Source: Bin87 sp965232895 (GTDB lineage Bacteria; Chloroflexota; Dehalococcoidia; Lucifugimonadales; UBA3495). From it: a DNA stretch of 64,000 bases. A program made the position numbers and the translations under genes. Below are positions 9,672 through 16,922 of the stretch, in pieces. Position 1 is the first letter of the stretch. Each line of letters begins with the position of its first letter. The notes beneath the pieces were generated by a model. That model was given only the letters and a program-made list of their open reading frames with translations. It was not told the DNA's origin and ran no database searches. The stretch spans positions 3,286,001-3,350,000 of the forward strand of contig OZ247430.1 of assembly GCA_965232895.1 (NCBI GenBank), read 5' to 3'.

Positions 9672-9701
9672 AACGGGGCCGCTCACAGGAGCGGCCCCGT
9701 T
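9672..9701 (-). terminator. Intrinsic terminator of the metzincin operon
   Basis: A perfect 13-bp GC-rich stem (9672-9684 with 9689-9701) with the loop ACAG is followed, on the minus strand, by a T-rich run (TTTTGTTCGG). It lies 23 bp beyond the stop of the minus-strand gene at 9725. Confidence 0.8.
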
Positions 9702-9724
9702 GATCGCGAATCAACAGCACTTAA

Positions 9725-10372
9725 CTATTCAGCGACAAGATCCTCGATTTGCTGCTTGGTCAGCTTGAAGGGTGCTGCCGAGCCGTTCACCGGAGTCAGC
9801 CCTCCTTCAGAAATCAGGTCGGTGTAAATGCTGGTCGCCAAGAATGTCAGATGCCCGGTAGAGTCCATCTTCGCCACATACGGCTCCCCAGGAGATGCCC
9901 ACAAGGTTTCCCCGTATCCCGTCGGGTAGCCACTGGGGCGACTTATCCCTCGCAGGAAGAGAACGTACTCTGAACCCCCAGTCAAGCCAATCACATCATA
10001 ATCGCTCGACTTGGACTTGCCATCCGCCGTGTTCAGCATACTACCGTCCGTAGACACCACATACATCTCCTCACCAGCGGAGCCGCTCCCCTTCAGCGCC
10101 TCGAGAACCGTGAATCTGCGGAACCGCTCGGTGACAGACCCCTTTGATACCCCGTCCGGCGCCGCACCTTTCGATATAGTTTCGGTCCGGTCGTCTACAT
10201 ACCTTGCCACCAAGATACGGTCCGATGCAGCTACCAGCGCATCTGCATCGAGGTGGATAAGCCACGACGCCGCACTTCCACCCCCACACATCATACGCGG
10301 CACTATGACGAACCCCGCCAAGATGCCGATAACCAACGTCACGCCCAAGAGGGCTGCCAATTTGCTCTTCAA
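9725..10372 (-). CDS. Membrane-anchored protein of unknown function
   Basis: I do not recognise this protein of about 215 residues. It begins with a short positive stretch and one hydrophobic segment (LAALLGVTLVIGILAGFVIV), then a soluble domain, so it is probably anchored outside the membrane by an uncleaved N-terminal helix or signal. I chose the TTG at 10372 because GGAGG sits about 8 bp upstream; a TTG at 10387 directly abutting the upstream stop is the alternative. It follows the metzincin gene with essentially no gap and shares its terminator, so the two are one operon. It could be an inhibitor, substrate or partner of the protease, but nothing in the sequence proves this. Confidence 0.7.
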   Translation of the reverse strand: MKSKLAALLGVTLVIGILAGFVIVPRMMCGGGSAASWLIHLDADALVAASDRILVARYVDDRTETISKGAAPDGVSKGSVTERFRRFTVLEALKGSGSAGEEMYVVSTDGSMLNTADGKSKSSDYDVIGLTGGSEYVLFLRGISRPSGYPTGYGETLWASPGEPYVAKMDSTGHLTFLATSIYTDLISEGGLTPVNGSAAPFKLTKQQIEDLVAE

Positions 10373-10387
10373 AACGTCAACCTCCAA

Positions 10388-11017
10388 TCAGTAGTTGCAT
10401 TCCAACGGATAGTCCTCGTGCGAGTAAATGTCCTGCACCCCGCACTCGTCGTCCTGCTTCTGCATCCCGTATTCGTAGAAATTCCCGCTGTAGTCCATAA
10501 TCGCCGGCGTCACCGTACTGTGCCGTAGTCCAATGTAGTGGCCCAACTCATGCGCAGCTGTAGACCTCTTGAACGTAGCGTTCGCATTTTCCAAGGTCGT
10601 CTCATTCAGATAAGCATGGCTCGCCGAGCGCTTGCCAAAACTTAGACACCAGTAGTAGACAATCCCATTCGGCCCACTGGAACCCAAGTCCGTCACCCCC
10701 ATGGTGTGGAAATTCTGGGTCCCGTCATGCACGAAATCTGCCGGCGTCGAGGCGGAGTCCCAGTTTGTGCGAGCCGTGCTGTATGCCACCGCATAATCAC
10801 CCGATGGCGGGTGGTAGGTATTGTTGCGATAGGGCAACTGCAACGTCGTATCGTCAGTGTATGACCAAGCACACACATTGCCCCCAGTATTGTTGTAGGC
10901 CAACGCCGCTCCCGCCAGCACACCCGACGCTGCGACAGCCAACATAGCCCCCAACAGCCAAGCCAACATCCACCAACGCCGCGACAAAACCACGCGGTTC
11001 TTCGTGATAGCAACCAT
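10388..11017 (-). CDS. Secreted metzincin-type zinc metalloprotease
   Basis: The 209-residue protein has an N-terminal signal (RRWWMLAWLLGAMLAVAASG, ending before a likely cleavage at ALA-YNN) followed by a domain with the zinc motif HELGHYIGLRH and a Met-turn AIMDYS about 10 residues later. This combination defines the metzincin clan, closest in layout to M10 matrixins. It would act outside the cell. The start MVAITKN follows GGAGAAG; a longer start 24 nt upstream is less likely. Several cysteines suggest disulfides. It leads a two-gene operon with the anchored protein downstream. Confidence 0.85.
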   Translation of the reverse strand: MVAITKNRVVLSRRWWMLAWLLGAMLAVAASGVLAGAALAYNNTGGNVCAWSYTDDTTLQLPYRNNTYHPPSGDYAVAYSTARTNWDSASTPADFVHDGTQNFHTMGVTDLGSSGPNGIVYYWCLSFGKRSASHAYLNETTLENANATFKRSTAAHELGHYIGLRHSTVTPAIMDYSGNFYEYGMQKQDDECGVQDIYSHEDYPLECNY

Positions 11018-11527
11018 CAAACTTCTCCTTCCCGCATTCAATCAATGCCGACGCTAATCGAATGCCTGACTGGGTAAGAGTGCGGTCTCAATACCATGAC
11101 GTATCCTCCTCCGTCGCTTTGCGACAGCAGGTTCCCGCCAGTCAAGGCAGTTATTCCACCATCAAAAAAAGCCCCACCGCGAAACGACGGGAATAGACAC
11201 ATCCAAATTCACCGGGCTACTATTAGCCACGATGGCGGAGCGACATTCCCCATCGCTGCGGCCTCGGTCTTGTTGACCGGGGCCGTTTTGTTGGCCCGCG
11301 CTGTCTATGGACAGAGCTCCGCACTGTCAAACAAGCGGGTATCGCCGCTGTAGGTCGGACACCTATCCGAACCCGTAAACCGCGCCGTAAGCCCATAGCG
11401 TTATCTGACCAGCAACGGAACCCCAGCGTGGTAATCGGACGCAGATTTCTTGGATTAAAGAATTTGGACCAGTTTCAAGTTCCCACAGACCAAGCCGAAT
11501 TGAACAGTGCCACTAACCGGCTGTGCA
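11018..11527. other. Intergenic region, no gene seen
   Basis: About 510 bp between the protease start and a transposase remnant. No frame encodes a recognisable protein. It presumably holds the protease promoter and the outer end of the decayed insertion element, but I could not define inverted repeats here. Confidence 0.35.
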
Positions 11528-12028
11528 TTACGCAACGTCGCTCCATCGACCACAGCAGGTGCAGCCAGGGTCGCGGCAGGACCTCCCCGGAGGCTGTTCA
11601 GGTTCCCTGCGTCGCGCTTTCGGCAGCTTGATTCTCATGTGCCTCATGTGGGCGTAATCGTCAGCCTTGAGGTGGGCGAGGGCCGTGGCCAAGTAGGCCA
11701 GTGTCGACAGCACCCCATGCAACGACACCTTCTGGCCGTTGAGGTAACGGTGGGTGTCCAGCAGCCGGCTGTGCTTTGCGCTGCTGAAGTATCGTTCCTC
11801 AATGGGCTGCTTTTTATATTCGGCCTTCCATTCATCAGAGCAGCGTGGCAGTAGGCCCACGATCCGGAGCAGCCTGCCCTCGGGCTTCTCGTAGTGCTCA
11901 TGGTCGCAGTGACGTGTGAACTGGACCGTTTCCTTGAGGGAACAGCCGTCAGCAGGACACCGGAACAGGTGCCCCTTCTCCGGGTCGGTCTCGACGTACT
12001 CCATGGAATGGCCGCCCATGCAGGTCGG
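11528..12028 (-). pseudogene. C-terminal transposase fragment
   Basis: The last 165 residues of a fused reading frame are the C-terminal part of a DDE-type transposase. It holds a Cys/His metal-site-like stretch (PTCMGG, RCPADGC, HCDHEHY) and then the ending PIEERYFSSAKHSRLLDTHR with LHGVLSTLAYLATALAHL, the pattern of a transposase end in which the conserved Glu precedes an F-S-S-x-K-x-S-R box. The N-terminal half and an upstream start are missing. It is joined in frame to a luciferase-like fragment at about 12028, so it is a dead insertion-sequence relic. Confidence 0.7.
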
Positions 12029-12343
12029 CCGCCCTTCCGCGATGTGGTCCAGGGTCGCGGCCTGCTCGGCGACGTCCACCGGATTCAGCAGGGGCAGCAA
12101 CAGGACCGAGGTGGCCAGTTGCATATTTCCCGGCTCGGCGGCCAGCCGCGCCAGCACCGGCCAGGGTTGGAAATGCTGGAAAGGATCGATCAGGTAATGA
12201 TGGCCCCAGCAGTAGATGTCGAACCCGGCGTCACGCGAGGCACGGAACTGCTCCAGGTGGTTCTGCCACTGTTGCTGATGGTCGATGCTGTCCCGCTGCA
12301 CCACGTGCCCGACCTGAGTAACCAACACGCATATCCTCACCCT
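12029..12343 (-). pseudogene. N-terminal fragment of a luciferase-like monooxygenase
   Basis: From a GTG at 12343 the frame reads RICVLVTQVGHV and continues through VLARLAAEP, LATSVLLLPLLNPVDVAEQ and TLDHIAEGR, the first third of a luciferase-like (F420 or FMN dependent) oxidoreductase. In intact members this is followed by a glycine-rich segment and another 200 or so residues. Here it passes straight into transposase sequence at about 12028. The gene was therefore broken by an insertion and later deletion. A fused product of about 270 residues could be made but is unlikely to be functional. Confidence 0.7.
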
Positions 12344-12452
12344 GACCTGTCCCAACGCGGGCGGCCTGTCTTTGCGGAAAGTTGGATTGTTCGAGTAGGC
12401 GGGTTAATCACGAAATGCGGGACCGGAAATGCGCCAAAGTGCGGCGATGTCG

Positions 12453-13187
12453 CTAGTCGGAAACCTGCTGCCGATCAGCCCGAACCGCCTCAAATTGCTT
12501 CTTGTAAGCAAACACGAGCTGCTTCTTCGCTAGGGATAGATCCGCCGGCCAACTGCCGTTTTCCCAAAACTCAGCTTTCTTGAACCTCTCAAAGCCATCG
12601 CGGTCCCGTTCCGCCTCTTCCTTGAAGTACCTAGACGCCTGGAACGAATAATGTTGCACGCCGAACAGGGGGCGGCCCGTCTGCCCCTGCAAGTCACATG
12701 CCTTGAGAAATCGCTTCACCTTCTTGCCGATGGCGATAACTGGCGCGCCGGGCTTCCCGACGAGAGCGAACTCTTCCAGGAGTAGGGGGTACCACTCCTT
12801 GTACCTCCGGTCGCGGTCTAGGGCTGCCACAGTTACCGGCATCGCTCCCTTCGACACATCCGTTAGGTGGTAGGTTTCGCCGGATTGGCAAAGGTATCGT
12901 TTGATCGACAGCATGAACAGAGCTAACGGCGACTTCGGATTGCCCGGACAAGCGAAGTTCCGCGATCCCTTTGCAATCTTTTTCTCCGCGTCTTCAACGC
13001 TGTCTGCCCAATTAAAGCTTGGTTCCATGCCAACCAGGATGTAGTCCACTTGGTTCGTGGGTTCGACACACGGTAGATAGACACCTCTCCCTTGTTTCAC
13101 ATGCTCAATGGCGAGAACCTGGTCCCTTTCGACTTGCTCTCTAAAACGGCGCTCCAAGTTGCGGTACGCAGTCTTGTCTAACACCAT
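12453..13187 (-). CDS. Uracil-DNA-glycosylase-like protein, paralogue 1
   Basis: This 244-residue protein is not a member I can name, but its motif order resembles the uracil-DNA glycosylase fold: VDYILVGMEPS where the family has a GEAPG-type loop, YHLTDVSKGAMP where families 4/5 have an ITNVVKCRP-type strand, PGAPVIAIGKKVKRFL where they have a VALG..A strand, and QHYSFQASR at the place of the HPS active-site loop. It aligns by eye with the protein at 15425-16186 (CQSGETYHLTD with CRPGERYYLTD, EWYPLLLEE with AWYPILLQE). The glycosylase relation is inference and activity is doubtful because the key residues differ. The start follows GGGAG. Confidence 0.7.
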   Translation of the reverse strand: MVLDKTAYRNLERRFREQVERDQVLAIEHVKQGRGVYLPCVEPTNQVDYILVGMEPSFNWADSVEDAEKKIAKGSRNFACPGNPKSPLALFMLSIKRYLCQSGETYHLTDVSKGAMPVTVAALDRDRRYKEWYPLLLEEFALVGKPGAPVIAIGKKVKRFLKACDLQGQTGRPLFGVQHYSFQASRYFKEEAERDRDGFERFKKAEFWENGSWPADLSLAKKQLVFAYKKQFEAVRADRQQVSD

Positions 13188-13326
13188 TCTGCTGCTCCCT
13201 GTCAGTCTTTCTCATAAAGCGCGTCATCAGCGCAAATCCACCCATAGGACGCGGTCATGCCGGTGAAGGCAACTGCCGAAGGGCGGCTTGAACTTCTTTC
13301 CATGCCGTGCTTCCGCAGGCCGGCCG

Positions 13327-14220
13327 CTAGCCTACGACGTGGCGGTACTTGATGAGCCGCTCGCCCTCGAGGTTCTGGTTCACGTAGATGTCGCCGTGGG
13401 AATCGACCCAGACGGCATGGGCGCCGTTGCCCCACCCGGCGTCGCGGGGGCTGCCCCAGCGGGCGAGGACGTTGCCCTCGATGTCCAGGATGGACATGAA
13501 CCCGTCCAGCTCCGGCACGTACACCGCCAGATCGTCGTCGATGTAGATGTCGCAGGGTCGAGCGAGATCCGTCCACTGCTCCAGGAAGTTGCCCTCCGAG
13601 TCGAAGATCTGCATGCGGTTGTTTTCGCGGTCGGCGACGAACACCCGCCCGTCGGTGTGCACCCAAACCCCGTGAGGGACGTGGAACTCGCCGGGACCGG
13701 TCTTCCCCGGCGCGCCACAGGAGTCCACCAGCTCGCCGTCGGGGGTGAACCGGTGCACTCGGGCGTTGCCGTAGCCATCGGAAATATACAGGAGACCGTC
13801 CGGGGAAATGGCGACGTCGCTGGGGCTGTTGAATGGCCCGGCTGCCCTGACGACCGGGTCGCTGTAGTTCCCCGACCAGCCGGTGTCCGAGGGCTGGTTC
13901 CACTCGCCCATGGTCATCAGCAGGTTGCCCCTGGGGTCATACTTGAGGACCACGTGGCTGTTCTTGACCGGCATGTAGAGGTTCTCGTCGTCGTCGATGA
14001 ACATGCCGTGGGCGTCGGTGAGAACGCCCTCGCCCCAGGAGGCGAGAAAGTTGCCGTCACGGTCAAGGACAATCAGCGGGTGTTCGCCGCGGTTGAAGAG
14101 ATACACCCGGTCCTCGGAGTCGGTGACGATGGCCGTCTGCCCCAGCTCCCAGCCCTCGGGCAGCTTCTCCCAGTTCTCGACCTGCTCGTAGGTGTATTTG
14201 CCACTGCCGACGGTAACCAT
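13327..14220 (-). CDS. NHL-repeat beta-propeller protein
   Basis: The 297-residue protein is built of repeated units with the pattern DG-x-hydrophobic-YV-x-D-x-x-N-x-R-hydrophobic-x-x-F-x-x-x-G (for example LLYISDGYGNARVHRFTPDG and VFVADRENNRMQIFDSEG), the NHL-repeat signature, giving a six-bladed propeller. Similar proteins are annotated as peptidyl-alpha-hydroxyglycine alpha-amidating lyase-like. No signal peptide is evident. The start ATG follows GGAGG. Propellers of this type bind ligands or act as lyases; the role here is not clear. It lies in the same minus-strand run as the selenoprotein and lipoprotein genes. Confidence 0.85.
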   Translation of the reverse strand: MVTVGSGKYTYEQVENWEKLPEGWELGQTAIVTDSEDRVYLFNRGEHPLIVLDRDGNFLASWGEGVLTDAHGMFIDDDENLYMPVKNSHVVLKYDPRGNLLMTMGEWNQPSDTGWSGNYSDPVVRAAGPFNSPSDVAISPDGLLYISDGYGNARVHRFTPDGELVDSCGAPGKTGPGEFHVPHGVWVHTDGRVFVADRENNRMQIFDSEGNFLEQWTDLARPCDIYIDDDLAVYVPELDGFMSILDIEGNVLARWGSPRDAGWGNGAHAVWVDSHGDIYVNQNLEGERLIKYRHVVG

Positions 14221-14291
14221 GTCCTCGCCTCCTCGCTCGTGCCCGGTGGACCCGGGGGTAGGTTGTTGGTCGCTCTAGGTTCTGTTTACAC

Positions 14292-15410
14292 TCAGATTTG
14301 AGCCGATTGTACAACGAAAATAGCCCCCGGTATCTCTCCAGGTGGTACACCGCGTCCAGATGTAGCGGGTTCGCAAAACGCATCGCTCCGCTCCCCGACG
14401 CGGCGAGTGAGCCAAGTGACTTCTTCTAGGGCGGCGTTCCCGTCCGCTAGGCGAGTCGAGAAACCCGTGTCGACAAAACTCTGCCACGCATTGACGAACT
14501 TCTCCATCGCCTCGGCCCGGAGCATCAACTCCTGCTGTATCTCGGTGGTCGACTCAGGCCCGTCGAGTTTAGCCAGATCTATCGCGCCAAACCGCAGCTC
14601 GATCAACGTGTATGTCATCTGGGCGAGCCACTCCACGTCGTATTCCAGCGACGGGTTCGCTCTCAGTTCTCTCACTCGGTCGCGGAACGAGCCCAGAAGC
14701 GCGGTCTGCGCCTGGATCCCCGCGCTGACCTCACGGAAGTAGTTAGCCTCTAAGGGCGTGGGGCAGTCGACGCTTGCAGCCGCCGGAGTCGGCACTTGCC
14801 TAGCGGAGTCATCGAGGGGACGATGCAGTGTCAGGATGTACAAGTCAACGCCGTCGCGAGTCTCGTACAGCAGTTTGACCGTCGTGCCCTGTACGGTGGT
14901 CTCGGCCAGTCCCGTCCGGTGGGCCGTCGGGAGGGCGGCGTTCAGCCACTCACTGGCCCCATCCCATTCCGGCAAGGTCAGCAGCAGGAGCAGCAGGCGG
15001 TGGGCGTTGCGCATCCCTAGGTCATACGAGGTGCCCTCGGCGAGGGCGATGTGACCAAGGCCAGTGGGACAATCGGAGCCCAAGGTTCCGACAATGCGCA
15101 GCATCTCGGCGTCAGGATCTTCTCGGACAGGGTAGTGACCAGTGGTAAAGACCGTGTTACCCCCGCCGGACTCCCGCCACTCGTCGGGGGAAAAGGTGAA
15201 TCCAGCGGCCTCGAAACCGTCTCGGATCTCTCCCTCGCGGACGGACAGCGTAGGTAAAGGAGGAATATCTAGGCGACCGAAGTAGTCCGAGTCGACGGAG
15301 GATACGCGACCCGGCGCGCACCACGCCGCGTCATTCGCCGGCGCGTTGCACCCCCCGACCGCCACCAACAGTGCTACGGTCCCCAGCGCCCATTTCCAGC
15401 CCACCGTCAT
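14292..15410 (-). CDS. Lipoprotein of unknown function
   Basis: The 372-residue product starts with a signal peptide and lipobox (TVALLVAVGGC, Cys about residue 21), so it should be lipidated and sit on the outside of the membrane. The rest is a mostly polar domain with a helical C-terminal half (residues 225-330) and no family I recognise. It starts 14 bp after the stop of the glycosylase-like gene at 15425, consistent with one operon. No strong ribosome binding site is visible. Confidence 0.7.
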   Translation of the reverse strand: MTVGWKWALGTVALLVAVGGCNAPANDAAWCAPGRVSSVDSDYFGRLDIPPLPTLSVREGEIRDGFEAAGFTFSPDEWRESGGGNTVFTTGHYPVREDPDAEMLRIVGTLGSDCPTGLGHIALAEGTSYDLGMRNAHRLLLLLLTLPEWDGASEWLNAALPTAHRTGLAETTVQGTTVKLLYETRDGVDLYILTLHRPLDDSARQVPTPAAASVDCPTPLEANYFREVSAGIQAQTALLGSFRDRVRELRANPSLEYDVEWLAQMTYTLIELRFGAIDLAKLDGPESTTEIQQELMLRAEAMEKFVNAWQSFVDTGFSTRLADGNAALEEVTWLTRRVGERSDAFCEPATSGRGVPPGEIPGAIFVVQSAQI

Positions 15411-15424
15411 CGTACAAAGTTGAG

Positions 15425-16186
15425 CTAACAGGCATAAGGCCGTTTGAGAGGCATTTCTTTCTTGTAGGTGAACATGTAATGCGCGTGGAATTCCCTGAAT
15501 TTATCCTTGAAACGACGATGGACGTCATCTATATGTTGGCCGAGACCGGCTGCGATGAAAATCTCCTCAGTGCTGGCGCGCAGGTCTTCCCAATTCGTGC
15601 TTCGTCGGTATTCATCCCATTCACGTGGGAATAAACTGCCGGCCATCTTGGCTGCCGACACCGCTGCCGTGCTCCAGTGGAGAATGGGGGTTGTCAAACG
15701 GTAGGGAAAATTTGGTTGCGCCTTCAGAAAATCTCCTGTAGCGCTGCCGATTGGAATGACCGTGGCTCCCGGCTTAGCCACCAACTCCAATTCCTGCAAA
15801 AGTATGGGGTACCAAGCGGTGAATTCCTCTGTCTCGATTTTGCCCTTGGCGAACTTGGGAGGTATGGCGCACTTGCCCAAATCGGTCAGGTAGTACCTTT
15901 CTCCAGGCCGACAAAGGTGTCGATGGGCTCCGTAATTCAGGATCAGGTCGCCCATTGAAATTAGCAGGTTATATCCTGGCGAAGGGACATCCGGGAATTT
16001 TCCGGGCGGAGTCTTGGCGGCAGCTTTTTCGCTGATGCTGGTCATCTTTGCCACCAGCACGAAGTCGACCGGGGCGCGAGGTGCGAGATACTTCAGATAT
16101 TGATGATCATGATCTTTGGCAAGTTGCCGCCACTGACTGTGCAGGTTTTGGTATTGTTCCCCGAAAGAATCCTGATCTGCCGTCAC
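15425..16186 (-). CDS. Uracil-DNA-glycosylase-like protein, paralogue 2
   Basis: The 253-residue protein is a diverged paralogue of the one at 12453-13187, sharing the central block from RPGERYYLTDLGKCAIPP to ELVAKPGATVIPIG and FLKA. The expected active-site loops are further degraded: VDFVLVAKMTS replaces the GEAPG-type loop and LHWSTAAVS replaces HPS. Fold assignment is inference. The GTG start follows a perfect AGGAGG at 16192-16197, immediately after the stop of the selenoprotein gene, so the two are probably co-transcribed. Confidence 0.65.
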   Translation of the reverse strand: MTADQDSFGEQYQNLHSQWRQLAKDHDHQYLKYLAPRAPVDFVLVAKMTSISEKAAAKTPPGKFPDVPSPGYNLLISMGDLILNYGAHRHLCRPGERYYLTDLGKCAIPPKFAKGKIETEEFTAWYPILLQELELVAKPGATVIPIGSATGDFLKAQPNFPYRLTTPILHWSTAAVSAAKMAGSLFPREWDEYRRSTNWEDLRASTEEIFIAAGLGQHIDDVHRRFKDKFREFHAHYMFTYKKEMPLKRPYAC

Positions 16187-16200
16187 AGTACAACCTCCTG

Positions 16201-16758
16201 TTAGTAGGTGGTCAGCGTATCAATTACCGCCTGTTCCAACTCGCCGGCGCGGACCGAGACCCGGTCGGGCGTCAGTCCACCCAGGGGATGCGGGATGCCC
16301 AGCGGGTGGAAGTCGGGGCGGCCGAAGGTGCGGGCGTGGAGGAAGGCCGAGTTCAGGAACGGGTCGGTGCAGAGCACCACCGTGGGGATGCCGAGGTTCT
16401 CCAGGGTCATTGCGTCGTGCACACTGCACGCGGTGCAGGAGCCTCAATCGGCAATCGCGGTGACCACGAAGTCGCAGCGCTCGGAGAGGTCGCTGATGAT
16501 TTCATCGGCGGCCGGCCGGGAATAGACGAACTTGTCCACGGCGACGATGTCGCCCAGTTCCAGGTCCCTGGCCATCCGCTCGCCGATGTTGCGCAACAGG
16601 AGGTCGGCGTTGGCCTTGCGGTTGCCCAGCAAGCCGCCGACCTTGTCGTGCAGCGTGTCCAGCCGGGGCGCGGCTCGCCAGCGCGATGCTGCGTCCGGGT
16701 CGATGGGCAGGGCCAGGCCCAACTCCCGCATCCGGTCCTGATAGTTTGTGATAGTCAT
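16201..16758 (-). CDS. UGSC-family selenoprotein with in-frame TGA
   Basis: The frame runs MTITNYQDRM to a TGA at 16446-16444 and continues without a break for 80 more codons to TAA at 16201. Reading TGA as selenocysteine gives D-U-G-S-C-T-A-C-S at residue 105, exactly the Sec-Gly-Ser-Cys motif that names the UGSC (seleno)protein family. The segment after it (VHDAMTLENLGIPTVVL) reads as coherent protein. A hairpin fitting the bacterial SECIS pattern follows the TGA. The total of 185 residues is a sensible domain length. The family is thought to be thiol/selenol redox proteins; the reaction is not known to me. The ATG follows AGGGGT. The upstream gene at 16923 is a likely partner. Ordinary gene callers would split this into two ORFs. 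Confidence 0.85.
16416..16430 (-). promoter_or_regulatory. Candidate bacterial SECIS hairpin
   Basis: Directly downstream of the selenoprotein TGA, the transcript can form a 6-bp stem (CGUGCA with UGCACG) around the loop GUG. The loop begins 19 nt after the UGA and starts with G. Both features meet the usual bacterial SECIS description (apical loop roughly 16-37 nt after UGA, a G in the first two loop bases). An alternative stem CUGCAC/GUGCAG overlaps it. Confidence 0.6.
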
Positions 16759-16776
16759 CGTTACCCCTACTATTCG

Positions 16777-16917
16777 CCAGGTTGTGTTGATATTTTGAAA
16801 ATACACCGTCGTTCCTGCGAAAGCAGGAACCCAGAAAAGCCTTGCGACCGAAACGTTGGCTTCATTTGCACTCTTTGGATTTCCGCGAAAGCGGGAATGA
16901 CGGGAATGTCAACACAA
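16777..16917. repeat. Miniature inverted-repeat element, family 1, copy A
   Basis: About 140 bp bounded by imperfect inverted ends (CCAGGTTGTGTTGATATT on the left, TGTGTTGACATT read inward on the right). It carries internal hairpins such as TTCCTGCGAAAGCAGGAA. It lies between the selenoprotein gene and its upstream partner, a few bases after the partner's stop. Copies B and C are at 29775 and 32599. Confidence 0.65.
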
Positions 16918-16922
16918 TCTGA

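Noticed and set aside
13202..13903. Long minus-strand open frame rich in Arg, Gly and Pro
   Set aside because: It overlaps the NHL propeller in another frame and has the composition of a high-GC shadow.
16201..16422. Separate short gene after the TGA
   Set aside because: It lacks a start signal, is in the same frame as the upstream half, and completes the UGSC domain.
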